DNA of 64,000 nt from Rhizobium sp. CC-YZS058. GTDB taxonomy: Bacteria; Pseudomonadota; Alphaproteobacteria; Rhizobiales; Rhizobiaceae. Each line of letters begins with the position of its first letter. Positions within the stretch are counted from its first letter, which is position 1. This document shows positions 27,292 to 36,295 of the stretch, in pieces. Location: contig NZ_JAYESJ010000003.1 of the NCBI RefSeq assembly GCF_034720595.1, positions 186,001 to 250,000 of the forward strand. The letters are read 5' to 3'. The notes beneath the pieces are model-generated. The model saw nothing but the letters and a program-made list of their open reading frames with translations, was not told the DNA's origin and searched no databases. The translations under genes and the position numbers were made by a program.

Positions 27292-28066
27292 CGGAGAGGT
27301 GCGGATCGAGGTCGATGGCGCGCTGGCGGTTCTGACCGTGTCCAGGCCGGAAAAGCGCAATGCGCTCGATCTCGACATGCTGAAGGCGCTGGCCGGCGCG
27401 GCCGATCGGATCGAGGCGGATGCCCGAATCCGCGTCGCGATCCTGACCGGGGAGGGACCGGGCTTTTCGGCCGGCGGCGACATCTCCGCCTGGGGCGGCA
27501 TGCGCCCGGAAGAGTTCGGCCATGGCTGGGTGCGCTATGGACACCGCGTCTTCGAACGCCTTGCGACGCTGCGCATGCCGCTGATTGCGGCCCTGAACGG
27601 CCATGCGCTCGGCGGCGGGCTCGAACTTGCCGGGATTGCCGACATCCGGATTGCCGAAGAGCAGATCAGGATCGGCCTGCCGGAAACGGGTCTCGGCATG
27701 GTGCCGGGCTGGTCGGGCACGCAACGCCTCGTCAAGCGCTTCGGCGCACAGCCCGTCCGTCGGATGGCGCTCGGCGGCGAAATCTTCACGGCCCGCGAGG
27801 CGCTGGCGCTCGGTCTCGTCGACCAGGTGGCCGGAACCGGGGAGGCCGTGTCCGCGGCCAGGGAGATGGCGCAGCGTATCGCAACGCGCGGGCCCGCAGC
27901 GCTCGAAATCGTCAAGCTGATGATCGCCAGCGCGAGCGGGGAAGACAACGGGACGGCCGTCGAGGCGCTGGGGTCGATCCTGGCTGCCAAGACGGGAGAT
28001 CTCAAGGAGGGCGTTTCCGCATTCCGGGACAAACGCCCCGCACAGTTCAAGGGAGAATGGTCATGA
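27284..28066 (+). CDS. enoyl-CoA hydratase/isomerase family protein
   Basis: This 260-residue crotonase-fold protein starts at the ATG at 27284, overlapping the CoA-transferase stop by 8 bases. The frame is open upstream but lies over the CoA-transferase. Oxyanion-hole segments FSAGGDISAW and NGHALGGGLELAG are present, and the conserved IGLPETGLGMVPGWSGTQRL has the Glu expected for hydratases. It likely hydrates or isomerises an enoyl-CoA made after CoA transfer. Its stop overlaps the ALDH ATG (ATGA). Confidence 0.9.
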   Translation: MSSGEVRIEVDGALAVLTVSRPEKRNALDLDMLKALAGAADRIEADARIRVAILTGEGPGFSAGGDISAWGGMRPEEFGHGWVRYGHRVFERLATLRMPLIAALNGHALGGGLELAGIADIRIAEEQIRIGLPETGLGMVPGWSGTQRLVKRFGAQPVRRMALGGEIFTAREALALGLVDQVAGTGEAVSAAREMAQRIATRGPAALEIVKLMIASASGEDNGTAVEALGSILAAKTGDLKEGVSAFRDKRPAQFKGEWS

Positions 28067-29583
28067 CGGTTCTGGTGAACCCGAAGGCGTTGGCGGATCA
28101 GCGCCCGCGCGACTTCAAGATGCTGATCGATGGCCGGTGGAGCGAAGGCACCGTCGATCCGATCGAGCGGGTCGCGCCCGGACACGGCGTCGTCGTCAGC
28201 CGGTTCCAGGCGGGAACGCGGGCCGATGCCGAGCGCGCCATCGCGGCCGCCCGCAAGGCCTTCGACACAGGCCCCTGGCCGCGCATGACGGCATCCGAAC
28301 GGTCGGCCATCCTGCTGAAGGCGGCCGATCTCATCAGCGCCCGCGCCGAGGACCTCGCTTTCCTCGATGCGGTGGAGGCCGGCAAGCCGATCTCCCAGGT
28401 GCGCGGCGAAATTGCCGGGTCGGTCGATATCTGGCGCTATGCCGCGGCACTGGCGCGCGACCTGCATGGCGAAAGCTACAATACGCTCGGCGACGGCACG
28501 CTGGGCGTGGTGCTGCGTGAGGCGATCGGCGTGGTGTCGATCATCACGCCTTGGAACTTCCCCTTCCTGATCGTCGGCCAGAAGCTGCCTTTCGCGCTCG
28601 CTGCCGGCTGCACCACCGTCGTCAAGCCATCGGAACTGTCCTCCGGCTCGACCCTGGTGCTTGGCGAAATCCTCGAGGAAGCCGGCGTGCCCGCCGGCGT
28701 CGTCAACATCGTCACGGGAACGGGAGCCGAAGTCGGCGCGGTGATGACATCGCATCCCGACGTCGACATGGTGTCCTTCACCGGTTCCACCAGCGTCGGC
28801 AAGCTGACCATGGCGAATGCGGCGCAGACGCTAAAGAAGGTCTCGCTGGAGCTCGGCGGCAAGAACCCGCAGATCGTGTTTCCCGATGCCGATCTCGACA
28901 GCTTTATCGACGCGGCCGTGTTCGGCGCCTACTTCAACGCCGGCGAATGCTGCAATGCCGGTTCGCGGCTGATCCTGCACACGAGCCTCGCCGACGAGGT
29001 GGTCCGCCGCATCGCCGCTCTCTCGGCAAAGGTGCGTGTCGGCGATCCGCTCGATCCGCAGACGCAGGTCGGCGCGATCATCACGCCGCAGCATCTCGAC
29101 AAGATCACCGGCTATGTGTCCGCGGCAGCGGACAAGGGCGCCGACATTGCCCATGGCGGGGCCGCACTTGATCTCGGCCGCGGCCAGTTCATGGCTCCCA
29201 CCATCCTGTCCGGCGTGACGCCGGACATGCCGGTGGCGCGCGAGGAGGTTTTCGGCCCGGTTCTCTCGGTGCTGACCTTCGAGACGACGGCAGAGGCGAT
29301 CGAGATCGCCAATGCGGTCGATTACGGGCTTTCGGCCGGGGTGTGGAGCCGCGATTTCGACACCTGCCTGACGATCGGCCGGCGGGTCAGGGCCGGCACC
29401 ATCTGGATGAACACCTTCATGGATGGCGCCTCGGAGCTGCCCTTCGGCGGCTACAAGCAGTCGGGTCTGGGCCGCGAGCTCGGTCGCCACGCGGTGGAGG
29501 ACTACACGGAGACGAAGACGCTCAACATGCATATCGGCGGCCGCACCAGCTGGTGGATGCCGCAGACGGAAAGGCTGGCCTGA
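28063..29583 (+). CDS. aldehyde dehydrogenase family protein (NAD-dependent)
   Basis: This 506-residue ALDH has PWNFPFLIVGQKLPFALAAG, the nucleotide-binding FTGSTSVGKL, catalytic Glu in LELGGKNPQIV, and catalytic Cys in FNAGECCNAGSRL. EEVFGPVLSVL and FGGYKQSGLGRELG close the domain. It oxidises an aldehyde to the acid with NAD(P)+. It sits between the CoA genes and the sugar importer, and an inverted repeat, AGCGCC/GGCGCT (29601-29619), just after its stop may separate the two expression units. Confidence 0.92.
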   Translation: MTVLVNPKALADQRPRDFKMLIDGRWSEGTVDPIERVAPGHGVVVSRFQAGTRADAERAIAAARKAFDTGPWPRMTASERSAILLKAADLISARAEDLAFLDAVEAGKPISQVRGEIAGSVDIWRYAAALARDLHGESYNTLGDGTLGVVLREAIGVVSIITPWNFPFLIVGQKLPFALAAGCTTVVKPSELSSGSTLVLGEILEEAGVPAGVVNIVTGTGAEVGAVMTSHPDVDMVSFTGSTSVGKLTMANAAQTLKKVSLELGGKNPQIVFPDADLDSFIDAAVFGAYFNAGECCNAGSRLILHTSLADEVVRRIAALSAKVRVGDPLDPQTQVGAIITPQHLDKITGYVSAAADKGADIAHGGAALDLGRGQFMAPTILSGVTPDMPVAREEVFGPVLSVLTFETTAEAIEIANAVDYGLSAGVWSRDFDTCLTIGRRVRAGTIWMNTFMDGASELPFGGYKQSGLGRELGRHAVEDYTETKTLNMHIGGRTSWWMPQTERLA

Positions 29584-29673
29584 GGAGGCCGGCACGGGAC
29601 AGCGCCTGAGGAGGGCGCTTGAAAAGGGGCGGGATCAGTCCTGCCTTGGCAACTTGCAACATGGGAGGAACAT

Positions 29674-30930
29674 ATGCGCAAGTTTCTGACGACCACGGCG
29701 CTTGCCGTGACGATGACCGCCGGCCTGCTCTCCGCGGGCCTGGCGCGGGCGGCCGAAAATGTCGAGGTCCTGCACTGGTGGACCTCGGGTGGCGAGGCCG
29801 CCGCTCTCGATGTCCTGAAGAAGGATCTCGAAACCAAGAACATTTCCTGGACCGACATGCCGGTGGCTGGCGGCGGCGGTACGGAAGCCATGACGGTGCT
29901 GCGCGCCCGCGTCACCTCCGGCAATGCGCCGACCGCCGTGCAGATGCTCGGCTTCGATATTCTCGACTGGGCCAAGGAAGGCTCGCTCGGCAATCTCGAC
30001 GACGTCGCCTCCAAGGAAGGCTGGGACAAGGTGATCCCCGCCGCCCTGCAGAAGTTCTCCAAATATGACGGCCACTGGATCGCCGCTCCCGTCAATGTCC
30101 ATTCCACCAACTGGGTCTGGATCAACAAGGCCGCGCTCGACAAGGCCGGCGGCAAGGAGCCGCAGAACTGGGACGAGCTCGTTGCGCTGCTCGACAACTT
30201 CAAGGCCCAGGGCATCATCCCGATCGCCGCGGGCGGCCAGCCCTGGCAGGATGCGACGCTGTTCGATGCCGTCGTGCTGTCGCTCGGCACCGATTTCTAC
30301 AAGCAGGCCTTTATCGATCTCGATCCGGCGGCACTCGGCGGCGACAAGATGAAGACCGCCTTCGAGCGGCTCGCCAAGCTGCGCACCTATGTGGACGACA
30401 ATTTCTCCGGCCGCGACTGGAACCTCGCCTCCGCCATGGTGATCGAGGGCAAGGCCGGGCTGCAGTTCATGGGGGACTGGGCGAAGGGCGAGTTCATCAA
30501 GGCCGGCAAGAAGCCGGGCGCCGACTTCGTCTGCATGCGCTACCCGGAGACCCAAGGTGCGGTCACCTTCAACTCCGACCAGTTCGTCATGTTCAAGGTG
30601 GCGGCCGACAAGGAAGCAGCTCAGCGTGAAATGGCGGCTGCGATCGAAAGCCCGACCTTCCAGTCGGCCTTCAACGTGGTCAAGGGTTCGGCGCCGGCCC
30701 GCACCGACGTCTCCAACGAAGCCTTCGATGATTGCGGCAAGAAGGCGATCGCCGATCTCGCGGATGCCGACAAGAACGGCAAGCTCTTCGGTTCCATGGC
30801 GCACGGCCATGCCAACCCGGCCGCGGTGAAGAACGCCATCTACGACGTCGTCACCCGCGCCTTCAACGGCGACCTGTCGCCGGAAGACGCCGTAAAGGAA
30901 CTGCCCGCCGCCGTGGCCGCCGCGCAGTAA
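29674..30930 (+). CDS. sugar ABC transporter substrate-binding protein (GtsA/glucose-mannose type)
   Basis: This 418-residue periplasmic protein has a signal peptide ending ARAAE (about residue 27). [43 protein letters not shown] and [20 protein letters not shown] are typical of the GtsA glucose/mannose binding family. Length matches that family. It opens the ABC importer unit and is followed by a stem-loop (30998-31024) and the two permeases. The actual ligand may differ because the surrounding enzymes suggest an unusual polyol or sugar derivative. Confidence 0.9.
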   Translation: MRKFLTTTALAVTMTAGLLSAGLARAAENVEVLHWWTSGGEAAALDVLKKDLETKNISWTDMPVAGGGGTEAMTVLRARVTSGNAPTAVQMLGFDILDWAKEGSLGNLDDVASKEGWDKVIPAALQKFSKYDGHWIAAPVNVHSTNWVWINKAALDKAGGKEPQNWDELVALLDNFKAQGIIPIAAGGQPWQDATLFDAVVLSLGTDFYKQAFIDLDPAALGGDKMKTAFERLAKLRTYVDDNFSGRDWNLASAMVIEGKAGLQFMGDWAKGEFIKAGKKPGADFVCMRYPETQGAVTFNSDQFVMFKVAADKEAAQREMAAAIESPTFQSAFNVVKGSAPARTDVSNEAFDDCGKKAIADLADADKNGKLFGSMAHGHANPAAVKNAIYDVVTRAFNGDLSPEDAVKELPAAVAAAQ

Positions 30931-30997
30931 CGACCACAGCCGGACGGCATGATCTCCGGTCCGCGTCCCCGTCATCCTTCCTTGCGGAGGGTGCCGG

Positions 30998-31024
30998 CGG
31001 GCGGCGGACAGGTCTTGCCGCCCG
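30998..31024 (+). terminator. intercistronic stem-loop between binding-protein and permease genes
   Basis: CGGGCGGC (30998-31005) pairs with GCCGCCCG (31017-31024) around an 11-base loop, and flanking GGTGCCG/CGCC bases can extend the stem. It lies in the 170-base gap after the binding-protein stop. The position matches the hairpins after other binding-protein genes in this window. Confidence 0.5.
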
Positions 31025-31100
31025 GCGCCCCTGCCTTTGCCCGTTCATCGGTGCGGAAGGTTTCGTCCCCTCCGTTCCTCGTCAATTCTGGTGACCCCTC

Positions 31101-31979
31101 ATGGAAAGTCGCAGCCGGCTGCAGGATCTGTTGCCAAAGCTCGTTCTGGCGCCGAGCTTCGTCATCGTCGTCATTTTCGTCTATGGGTTCATCGCCTATA
31201 CCGGCTTCCTGTCGCTGACCGACAGCAAGATGCTGCCCTCCTACAACGTCATCGGGCTAACCAACTACGCCAAGCTCTGGGCGCTGCCGCACTGGTGGCG
31301 GGCGATCACCAATCTGGCGATCTTCGCCTCGCTCTACATCATCATCTGCTCGGTGCTGGGCCTCGTGCTCGCCATCCTGCTCGACCAGAAGATCCGCGGC
31401 GAGGGTCTTCTCCGGCCGATCTACCTCTATCCGATGGCGCTGTCCTTCATCGTCACCGGCACGGCCTGGAAGTGGTTTCTGGATCCCGGCATCGGCCTGC
31501 AGAACACCATGCGGCTCTGGGGCTGGGAAAGCTTCAGCTTCACCTGGATCAAGGACAGCCAGATGGCGATCTACTGCGTCGTCATCGCCGCGGTCTGGCA
31601 GTCCTCCGGCTTCGTCATGGCCATGTTCCTGGCGGGCCTGCGCGGCGTCGACAACGAGATGATCAAGGCGGCGCAGATCGACGGCGCCTCGCCGGTGACG
31701 ATCTATCGCCGGATCATCATTCCCCTGATGCGGCCGGTCTTCCTCTCCGCCTTCGTCGTGCTCGCCCATCTCGCCATCAAGGCCTACGACCTGGTGGTGG
31801 CGCTGACCGGCGGCGGACCGGGGCAGGCGACCGAGCTGCCGGCCACCTTCATGTATTCCTACACCTTCACCCGCAATTCCATGGGCATCGGCGCCTCCTC
31901 GGCGATCATCATGCTCGTCATGATCTTCTCGATCATCATTCCCTACCTCTATTCCGAAGTCCGCGGAGGAAAACGCTGA
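31101..31979 (+). CDS. sugar ABC transporter permease, MalF type
   Basis: This 292-residue permease starts at the ATG at 31101. Six membrane spans are visible, beginning LAPSFVIVVIFVYGFIAYTGF, with the EAA loop MIKAAQIDGASPVTIYRRIIIPLM near residues 187-210. DLVVALTGGGPGQATELPATFMY near the C terminus is common to MalF/GtsB proteins. It pairs with the following permease, whose ATG overlaps its TGA (TGATG). Confidence 0.9.
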   Translation: MESRSRLQDLLPKLVLAPSFVIVVIFVYGFIAYTGFLSLTDSKMLPSYNVIGLTNYAKLWALPHWWRAITNLAIFASLYIIICSVLGLVLAILLDQKIRGEGLLRPIYLYPMALSFIVTGTAWKWFLDPGIGLQNTMRLWGWESFSFTWIKDSQMAIYCVVIAAVWQSSGFVMAMFLAGLRGVDNEMIKAAQIDGASPVTIYRRIIIPLMRPVFLSAFVVLAHLAIKAYDLVVALTGGGPGQATELPATFMYSYTFTRNSMGIGASSAIIMLVMIFSIIIPYLYSEVRGGKR

Positions 31980-32863
31980 TGAGCGCCGGAGCTTCGCCCG
32001 AAAATGCTCTCTCGCACGGGATCCTGGTGCGCGCGCTGATCTATACGGCGCTGATCCTGTTCGCGATCTACTATCTGCTGCCGCTCTATGTGATGCTGGT
32101 CAATTCCTTCAAGCCGCTGGAGGAGATCCGCCAGGGCGGCATGCTCAACCTGCCTCAGGTCTGGACGATCGACCCCTGGCTCTCGGCCTGGTCGACGGCG
32201 CAGATCGGCGTGCAGCCGACCGGGCTCAAGCCCTTCTTCCTGAACTCGATCCTGATGGTCATCCCGGCTGTCGCGATCTCGACCATCGTCGGTGCGCTGA
32301 ACGGCTATGTACTGACCAAGTGGCAGTTCCGCGGCTCGAACGTCTTCTTCGGCATGCTGCTATTGTCCTGCTTCATCCCGTTCCAGATCGTGCTGATCCC
32401 CATGGCACGCATCCTCGGCGTCCTGGGACTGGCAGGCAGCATCTGGGGGCTGATCCTCGTCCACGTAATCTACGGCCTCGGTTTCACCACGCTCTATTTC
32501 CGGAACTATTACGAGAACTTCCCGACCGAGCTGGTGCGCGCCGCGCAGATCGACGGGGCAAGCTTCTTCCAGATTTTCCGCCGCATTCTGCTGCCGTCCT
32601 CGGGACCGATCATCGTCGTCTCGGTCATCTGGCAGTTCACCAATATCTGGAACGACTTCCTGTTCGGGGCCTCCTTCTCCGGCCCCTATTCCACGCCGAT
32701 GACGGTGGCGCTCAACAACCTCGTCTCCTCCTCGACCGGCGTGAAGGAATACAATGTCCATTTCGCCGGCGCGATCCTCGCCGCCCTGCCCACCCTCATC
32801 GTCTACATCGTCTCCGGTCGCTACTTCGTGCGCGGGCTGATGTCGGGCGCCGTGAAAGGATAA
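31979..32863 (+). CDS. sugar ABC transporter permease, MalG type
   Basis: This 294-residue permease has six spans (first LIYTALILFAIYYLLPLYVML) and the EAA loop LVRAAQIDGASFFQIFRRILLP. VNSFKPLEEIRQGGMLNLP after the first span is typical of MalG/GtsC subunits. It overlaps the previous gene by one base and is followed after 3 bases by the ATPase gene. The frame is open far upstream (to about 31037), but that part only shadows the previous permease. Confidence 0.9.
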   Translation: MSAGASPENALSHGILVRALIYTALILFAIYYLLPLYVMLVNSFKPLEEIRQGGMLNLPQVWTIDPWLSAWSTAQIGVQPTGLKPFFLNSILMVIPAVAISTIVGALNGYVLTKWQFRGSNVFFGMLLLSCFIPFQIVLIPMARILGVLGLAGSIWGLILVHVIYGLGFTTLYFRNYYENFPTELVRAAQIDGASFFQIFRRILLPSSGPIIVVSVIWQFTNIWNDFLFGASFSGPYSTPMTVALNNLVSSSTGVKEYNVHFAGAILAALPTLIVYIVSGRYFVRGLMSGAVKG

Positions 32864-32866
32864 GCC

Positions 32867-33982
32867 ATGTCGTTCCTGACCATCTCCCATTTGCGCAAAT
32901 CCTATGGCGCGCTCGAGATCCTGAAGGATATCAATCTGGAGATCGAGGAAGGCGGCTTCCTGGTGCTGGTCGGCCCGTCCGGCTGCGGCAAGTCCACGCT
33001 TCTGAACACGATCGCCGGACTGGAGCCGATCACCTCCGGCGAGATTTCGATCAATGGCCGCAATGTCGCCTCGCTTCCACCCTCGCAGCGCGATATCGCC
33101 ATGGTCTTCCAGTCCTATGCGCTCTATCCGAACATGACGGTGGCGGGAAACATCGCCTTCGGCATGGAAATCCGCAAGGTTCCGAAGGAGGAGCGGGAGA
33201 AGGCGATCAAGCAGGTCTCGGAGATCCTGCAGATCGGCCATCTGCTCGACCGCAAGCCGAGCCAGCTTTCCGGCGGCCAGCGCCAGCGTGTTGCCATGGG
33301 CCGGGCGCTGGTGCGCAATCCGCAGGTCTTCCTGTTCGACGAGCCGCTCTCCAACCTCGATGCCAAGCTGCGGGTCGACATGCGCACCGAGATCAAGCGC
33401 CTGCACCAGCGCATGAGGACCACGATCGTCTATGTGACGCATGACCAGATCGAGGCGATGACGCTCGCCACCAAGATCGCGGTGCTCAAGGATGGCATCC
33501 TGCAGCAGTTCGGCACGCCGGCGGAGATCTACAACAACCCGGTCAACATGTTCGTGGCCGACTTCATGGGCTCGCCGGCCATGAACCTGCTCTCCGCCAC
33601 CGTCGAACGGTCCTCCGAAGGGCTGGCGATCAGCCTGCCGCGGCCGAGCGGCACGCCGATCCGCCTGCCGGTCGCCGCCACGCAGGAGGGCCTTGCCGCC
33701 CATGCAGGACGCGAGATCGTCTTCGGCATCCGCCCCGAGGCCTTGACCGATCCGGACGGCGCCGACCGCACTGCCCGCATGATCGCCGAGGGCGATTGCC
33801 TGATCGAGGTGGTCGAGCCTGCCGGGTCCGACACCTTCGCGGTCACCAAGCTTGGCGGCAAGGAGGTCGTGGCGCGGCTTCGGGCGGATGCCCGCATCCA
33901 GGCCGGCCAGATGGCCCGCCTCGCCTTCAATCTCGACAAGGCGGTGTTCTTCGACCCGAAGAGCCAGAGCCGGATCGCCTGA
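32867..33982 (+). CDS. sugar ABC transporter ATP-binding protein (MsmX/UgpC type)
   Basis: This 371-residue ATPase has Walker [11 protein letters not shown]-loop MVFQSYALYPNMTV, signature LSGGQRQ, Walker B VFLFDEP and switch His in YVTHDQIEAMTL. The C-terminal OB-type regulatory domain (VFGIRPEALTDP) is complete. It energises the two preceding permeases. Unlike its relative near the left end of the window, this ATPase has an intact N terminus (MSFLTISHLRKSYG). Confidence 0.92.
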   Translation: MSFLTISHLRKSYGALEILKDINLEIEEGGFLVLVGPSGCGKSTLLNTIAGLEPITSGEISINGRNVASLPPSQRDIAMVFQSYALYPNMTVAGNIAFGMEIRKVPKEEREKAIKQVSEILQIGHLLDRKPSQLSGGQRQRVAMGRALVRNPQVFLFDEPLSNLDAKLRVDMRTEIKRLHQRMRTTIVYVTHDQIEAMTLATKIAVLKDGILQQFGTPAEIYNNPVNMFVADFMGSPAMNLLSATVERSSEGLAISLPRPSGTPIRLPVAATQEGLAAHAGREIVFGIRPEALTDPDGADRTARMIAEGDCLIEVVEPAGSDTFAVTKLGGKEVVARLRADARIQAGQMARLAFNLDKAVFFDPKSQSRIA

Positions 33983-33989
33983 GATCGAC

Positions 33990-35507
33990 ATGAGCATTCC
34001 CATGAGCGAGACGCCAGACATCGTCATCATCGGATCGGGCATCGGCGGCGCCACGGTCGCGGCCGGGCTGGCGGCCAGCGGCGCCCGCATCCTCATCCTC
34101 GAGGCCGGCGACCATCTGCCCGATCGGCCGGAGAACCGCGATCCGCGCGCCATCTTCCAGCGCGGCCATTTCCGGCCGAAGGAAACCTGGTACGAGCGCG
34201 ACGGCACCGGCTTCAACCCGGGCAATTACTACAATGTCGGCGGCAATTCGAAGTTCTTCGGCGCGGTCATGCTGCGCTACCGGCGCGAGGATTTCGCCGA
34301 GCTCGCTCATCTGGAGGGCGTTTCGCCGGCCTGGCCCTTTCCCTATGAGGAGCTTGAACCCTGGTACAGCCGGGCCGAGCACATGTATCACGTGCGCGGA
34401 CGGCAGGGCGAGGATCCGAGCGAACCGCCGCATTCGGCCGACTATGCCTATCCTCCCATCCCCGACGAGCCGCCGATTGCCGATGTGCGGGCGCGGCTAA
34501 AGGCGCAGGGCCTGCACCCCTTCTCGCTGCCTCTGGCGGTGGACATCGACCGGTGGCTCGCCAAGGCCAAGACGCCCTGGGATGCGCATCCGAATTCCAA
34601 TGACGGCAAGATGGATGCCGAGGCCTCCGCCCTGTCGATCGCGCTTCGCCATCCCAATGTGTCGCTGAAGACCCGCGCCAGGGTGCTTCGCCTGGAAGCC
34701 GGCGACAATGGCGCAATCGAGCGCATCCATTACGAGCATGACGGCGCAACCGCCGTCATGTCCCCCAAGCTCGTCATTCTGGCCGCAGGCGCCGTGCAAT
34801 CGGCGGTGCTTCTCCTGCGTTCGGCCGATGGCCGCCGACCGCGCGGGCTTGCCAACGGCTCCGACCAGGTCGGCCGGAATTTCATGAACCACAACTCGTC
34901 CGCCGTCATTGCCATCGCGCCGCGCTACCGCAACACCTCGATCTATCAGAAGACCATCGGCTTCAACGATTTCTACCTTTCCGACGGCGAGGGTGGGCCG
35001 CCGCTCGGCAATGTCCAGCTTCTCGGGCGCATTTCGGCTCCGGTTCTCAAGGGCACGCTGCCGAAGATTCCGGAATGGGCGCTGGCGCAGATCACCGACC
35101 GCGCCATCGATTTCTACGCGATGAGCGAGGATATTCCCCATCCCGAAAGCCGGATCATGGTCGAGGGCGAGCGGATCGTGCTGCAATGGCACCGGACCAA
35201 CTGGGATGCGCATCTCCGGCTCGTTTCCAAGCTCAAGGCCGTGCTCAAGGCGGCCGGCTTCCCGCTCGTGCTCTCCCGTCCCTTCGACAAGCGCACGCCC
35301 TCCCATCAATGCGGCACGGTGCGGATGGGCACCGATCCGGCGACGGCACCGCTCGACACGTTCTGCCGCGCCTTCGAACATCCGAACCTCTTCGTCGTCG
35401 ATGCGAGCTTCCTGCCGACCTCGGCCGCCGTGAACCCCGCGCTGACCATCGCCGCTCAGGCGCTGCGCGTCGCCGATCATATCATCGCCACGGAGATCGC
35501 GGCATGA
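33990..35507 (+). CDS. GMC family oxidoreductase (copy 1)
   Basis: This 505-residue FAD enzyme starts at the ATG at 33990; an ATG at 34002 is also possible. The dinucleotide fold DIVIIGSGIGGATVAAGL is N-terminal. The catalytic His is expected in HQCGTVRMGTDP and the catalytic Asn in AAVNPALTIAAQAL. The N-terminal GGNSKFFGAVMLRYRREDF is the subgroup seen in sugar/polyol dehydrogenases such as 2-ketogluconate or fructose dehydrogenase large subunits. No signal peptide is visible. It oxidises an alcohol, passing electrons from FAD to an unknown acceptor. It overlaps the SDR gene start by 4 bases. Confidence 0.88.
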   Translation: MSIPMSETPDIVIIGSGIGGATVAAGLAASGARILILEAGDHLPDRPENRDPRAIFQRGHFRPKETWYERDGTGFNPGNYYNVGGNSKFFGAVMLRYRREDFAELAHLEGVSPAWPFPYEELEPWYSRAEHMYHVRGRQGEDPSEPPHSADYAYPPIPDEPPIADVRARLKAQGLHPFSLPLAVDIDRWLAKAKTPWDAHPNSNDGKMDAEASALSIALRHPNVSLKTRARVLRLEAGDNGAIERIHYEHDGATAVMSPKLVILAAGAVQSAVLLLRSADGRRPRGLANGSDQVGRNFMNHNSSAVIAIAPRYRNTSIYQKTIGFNDFYLSDGEGGPPLGNVQLLGRISAPVLKGTLPKIPEWALAQITDRAIDFYAMSEDIPHPESRIMVEGERIVLQWHRTNWDAHLRLVSKLKAVLKAAGFPLVLSRPFDKRTPSHQCGTVRMGTDPATAPLDTFCRAFEHPNLFVVDASFLPTSAAVNPALTIAAQALRVADHIIATEIAA

Positions 35508-36280
35508 GCGGGACGGACAAGCGCCCGGTCGCGATCGTCACCGGCGGCCGGCGCGGGATCGGGCTCGGCATCGCGCTTTCGCTGGCGCGAAGCGGTTTCG
35601 ATATCGCCGTGACCGGGCTCGGCCCGGCGCCGGACCGCGACGAGGCGCTGGAAGCGATCCGCGCCACGGGCGCCGACGCTCTTTATGTGCAGGCGGATCT
35701 CGGCGCTCTCGACACGCATGCCGGCTGCCTCGCCACCATTCTCGCCCGCTTCGGCCGGATCGACTGCCTCGTCAACAATGCCGGCATCTCGGCGCTGGTG
35801 CGCGGCGATTTCCTCGATCTGACGCCGGAAAACTTCGACGCGATCATGGCGATCAACCTGCGCGGCACCGTGTTCTTCACCCAGGCGGTCGTGCGGGCGA
35901 TGCTGGAGGCGGACGGCGCAGAGCCGCGCTCGATCATCACCATCACCTCGGTTTCGGCGGCTGCAAGCTCGCCCGAGCGGCTCGACTATTGCATCAGCAA
36001 GGCGGCGCTGTCCTCTTTCTCCCAAGGCCTCGCCCTGCGGCTTGCCACGAGCGGCATCGCGGTCTTCGAGCTTCGTCCCGGCATCATCCGCACCGACATG
36101 ACGGCTGGCGTGGCGGACAAATATGACGCGCTGATCGCCGGTGGCCTCGTGCCGGTCGGCCGCTGGGGCGAGCCCAGCGATATCGGCGGCATCTGTGCCG
36201 CGCTCGCCTCCGGCAGCTTCGCCTTTGCGACCGGCAGCGTCATCGATGCCGATGGCGGCCTTTCCATTCCGCGCCTCTGA
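35504..36280 (+). CDS. SDR family oxidoreductase (3-ketoacyl-ACP-reductase-like)
   Basis: This 258-residue short-chain dehydrogenase starts at the ATG at 35504. The cofactor motif TGGRRGIGLGIA, structural VNNAGIS, catalytic Ser in ITSVSA and the YCISK (YxxxK) dyad are all present. The C terminus, TGSVIDADGGLSI, matches the classical family. It sits between two GMC oxidoreductases, the first overlapping by 4 bases (ATGA), so it probably interconverts a ketone and alcohol in the same pathway. Cofactor preference is not clear from sequence. Confidence 0.92.
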   Translation: MSGTDKRPVAIVTGGRRGIGLGIALSLARSGFDIAVTGLGPAPDRDEALEAIRATGADALYVQADLGALDTHAGCLATILARFGRIDCLVNNAGISALVRGDFLDLTPENFDAIMAINLRGTVFFTQAVVRAMLEADGAEPRSIITITSVSAAASSPERLDYCISKAALSSFSQGLALRLATSGIAVFELRPGIIRTDMTAGVADKYDALIAGGLVPVGRWGEPSDIGGICAALASGSFAFATGSVIDADGGLSIPRL

Positions 36281-36295
36281 CAGGACAGACCGATC

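Noticed and set aside
32360..34225. 621-codon minus-strand open frame
   Set aside because: Covers the opposite strand of a permease, an ATPase and the start of a GMC gene; no recognisable motif.
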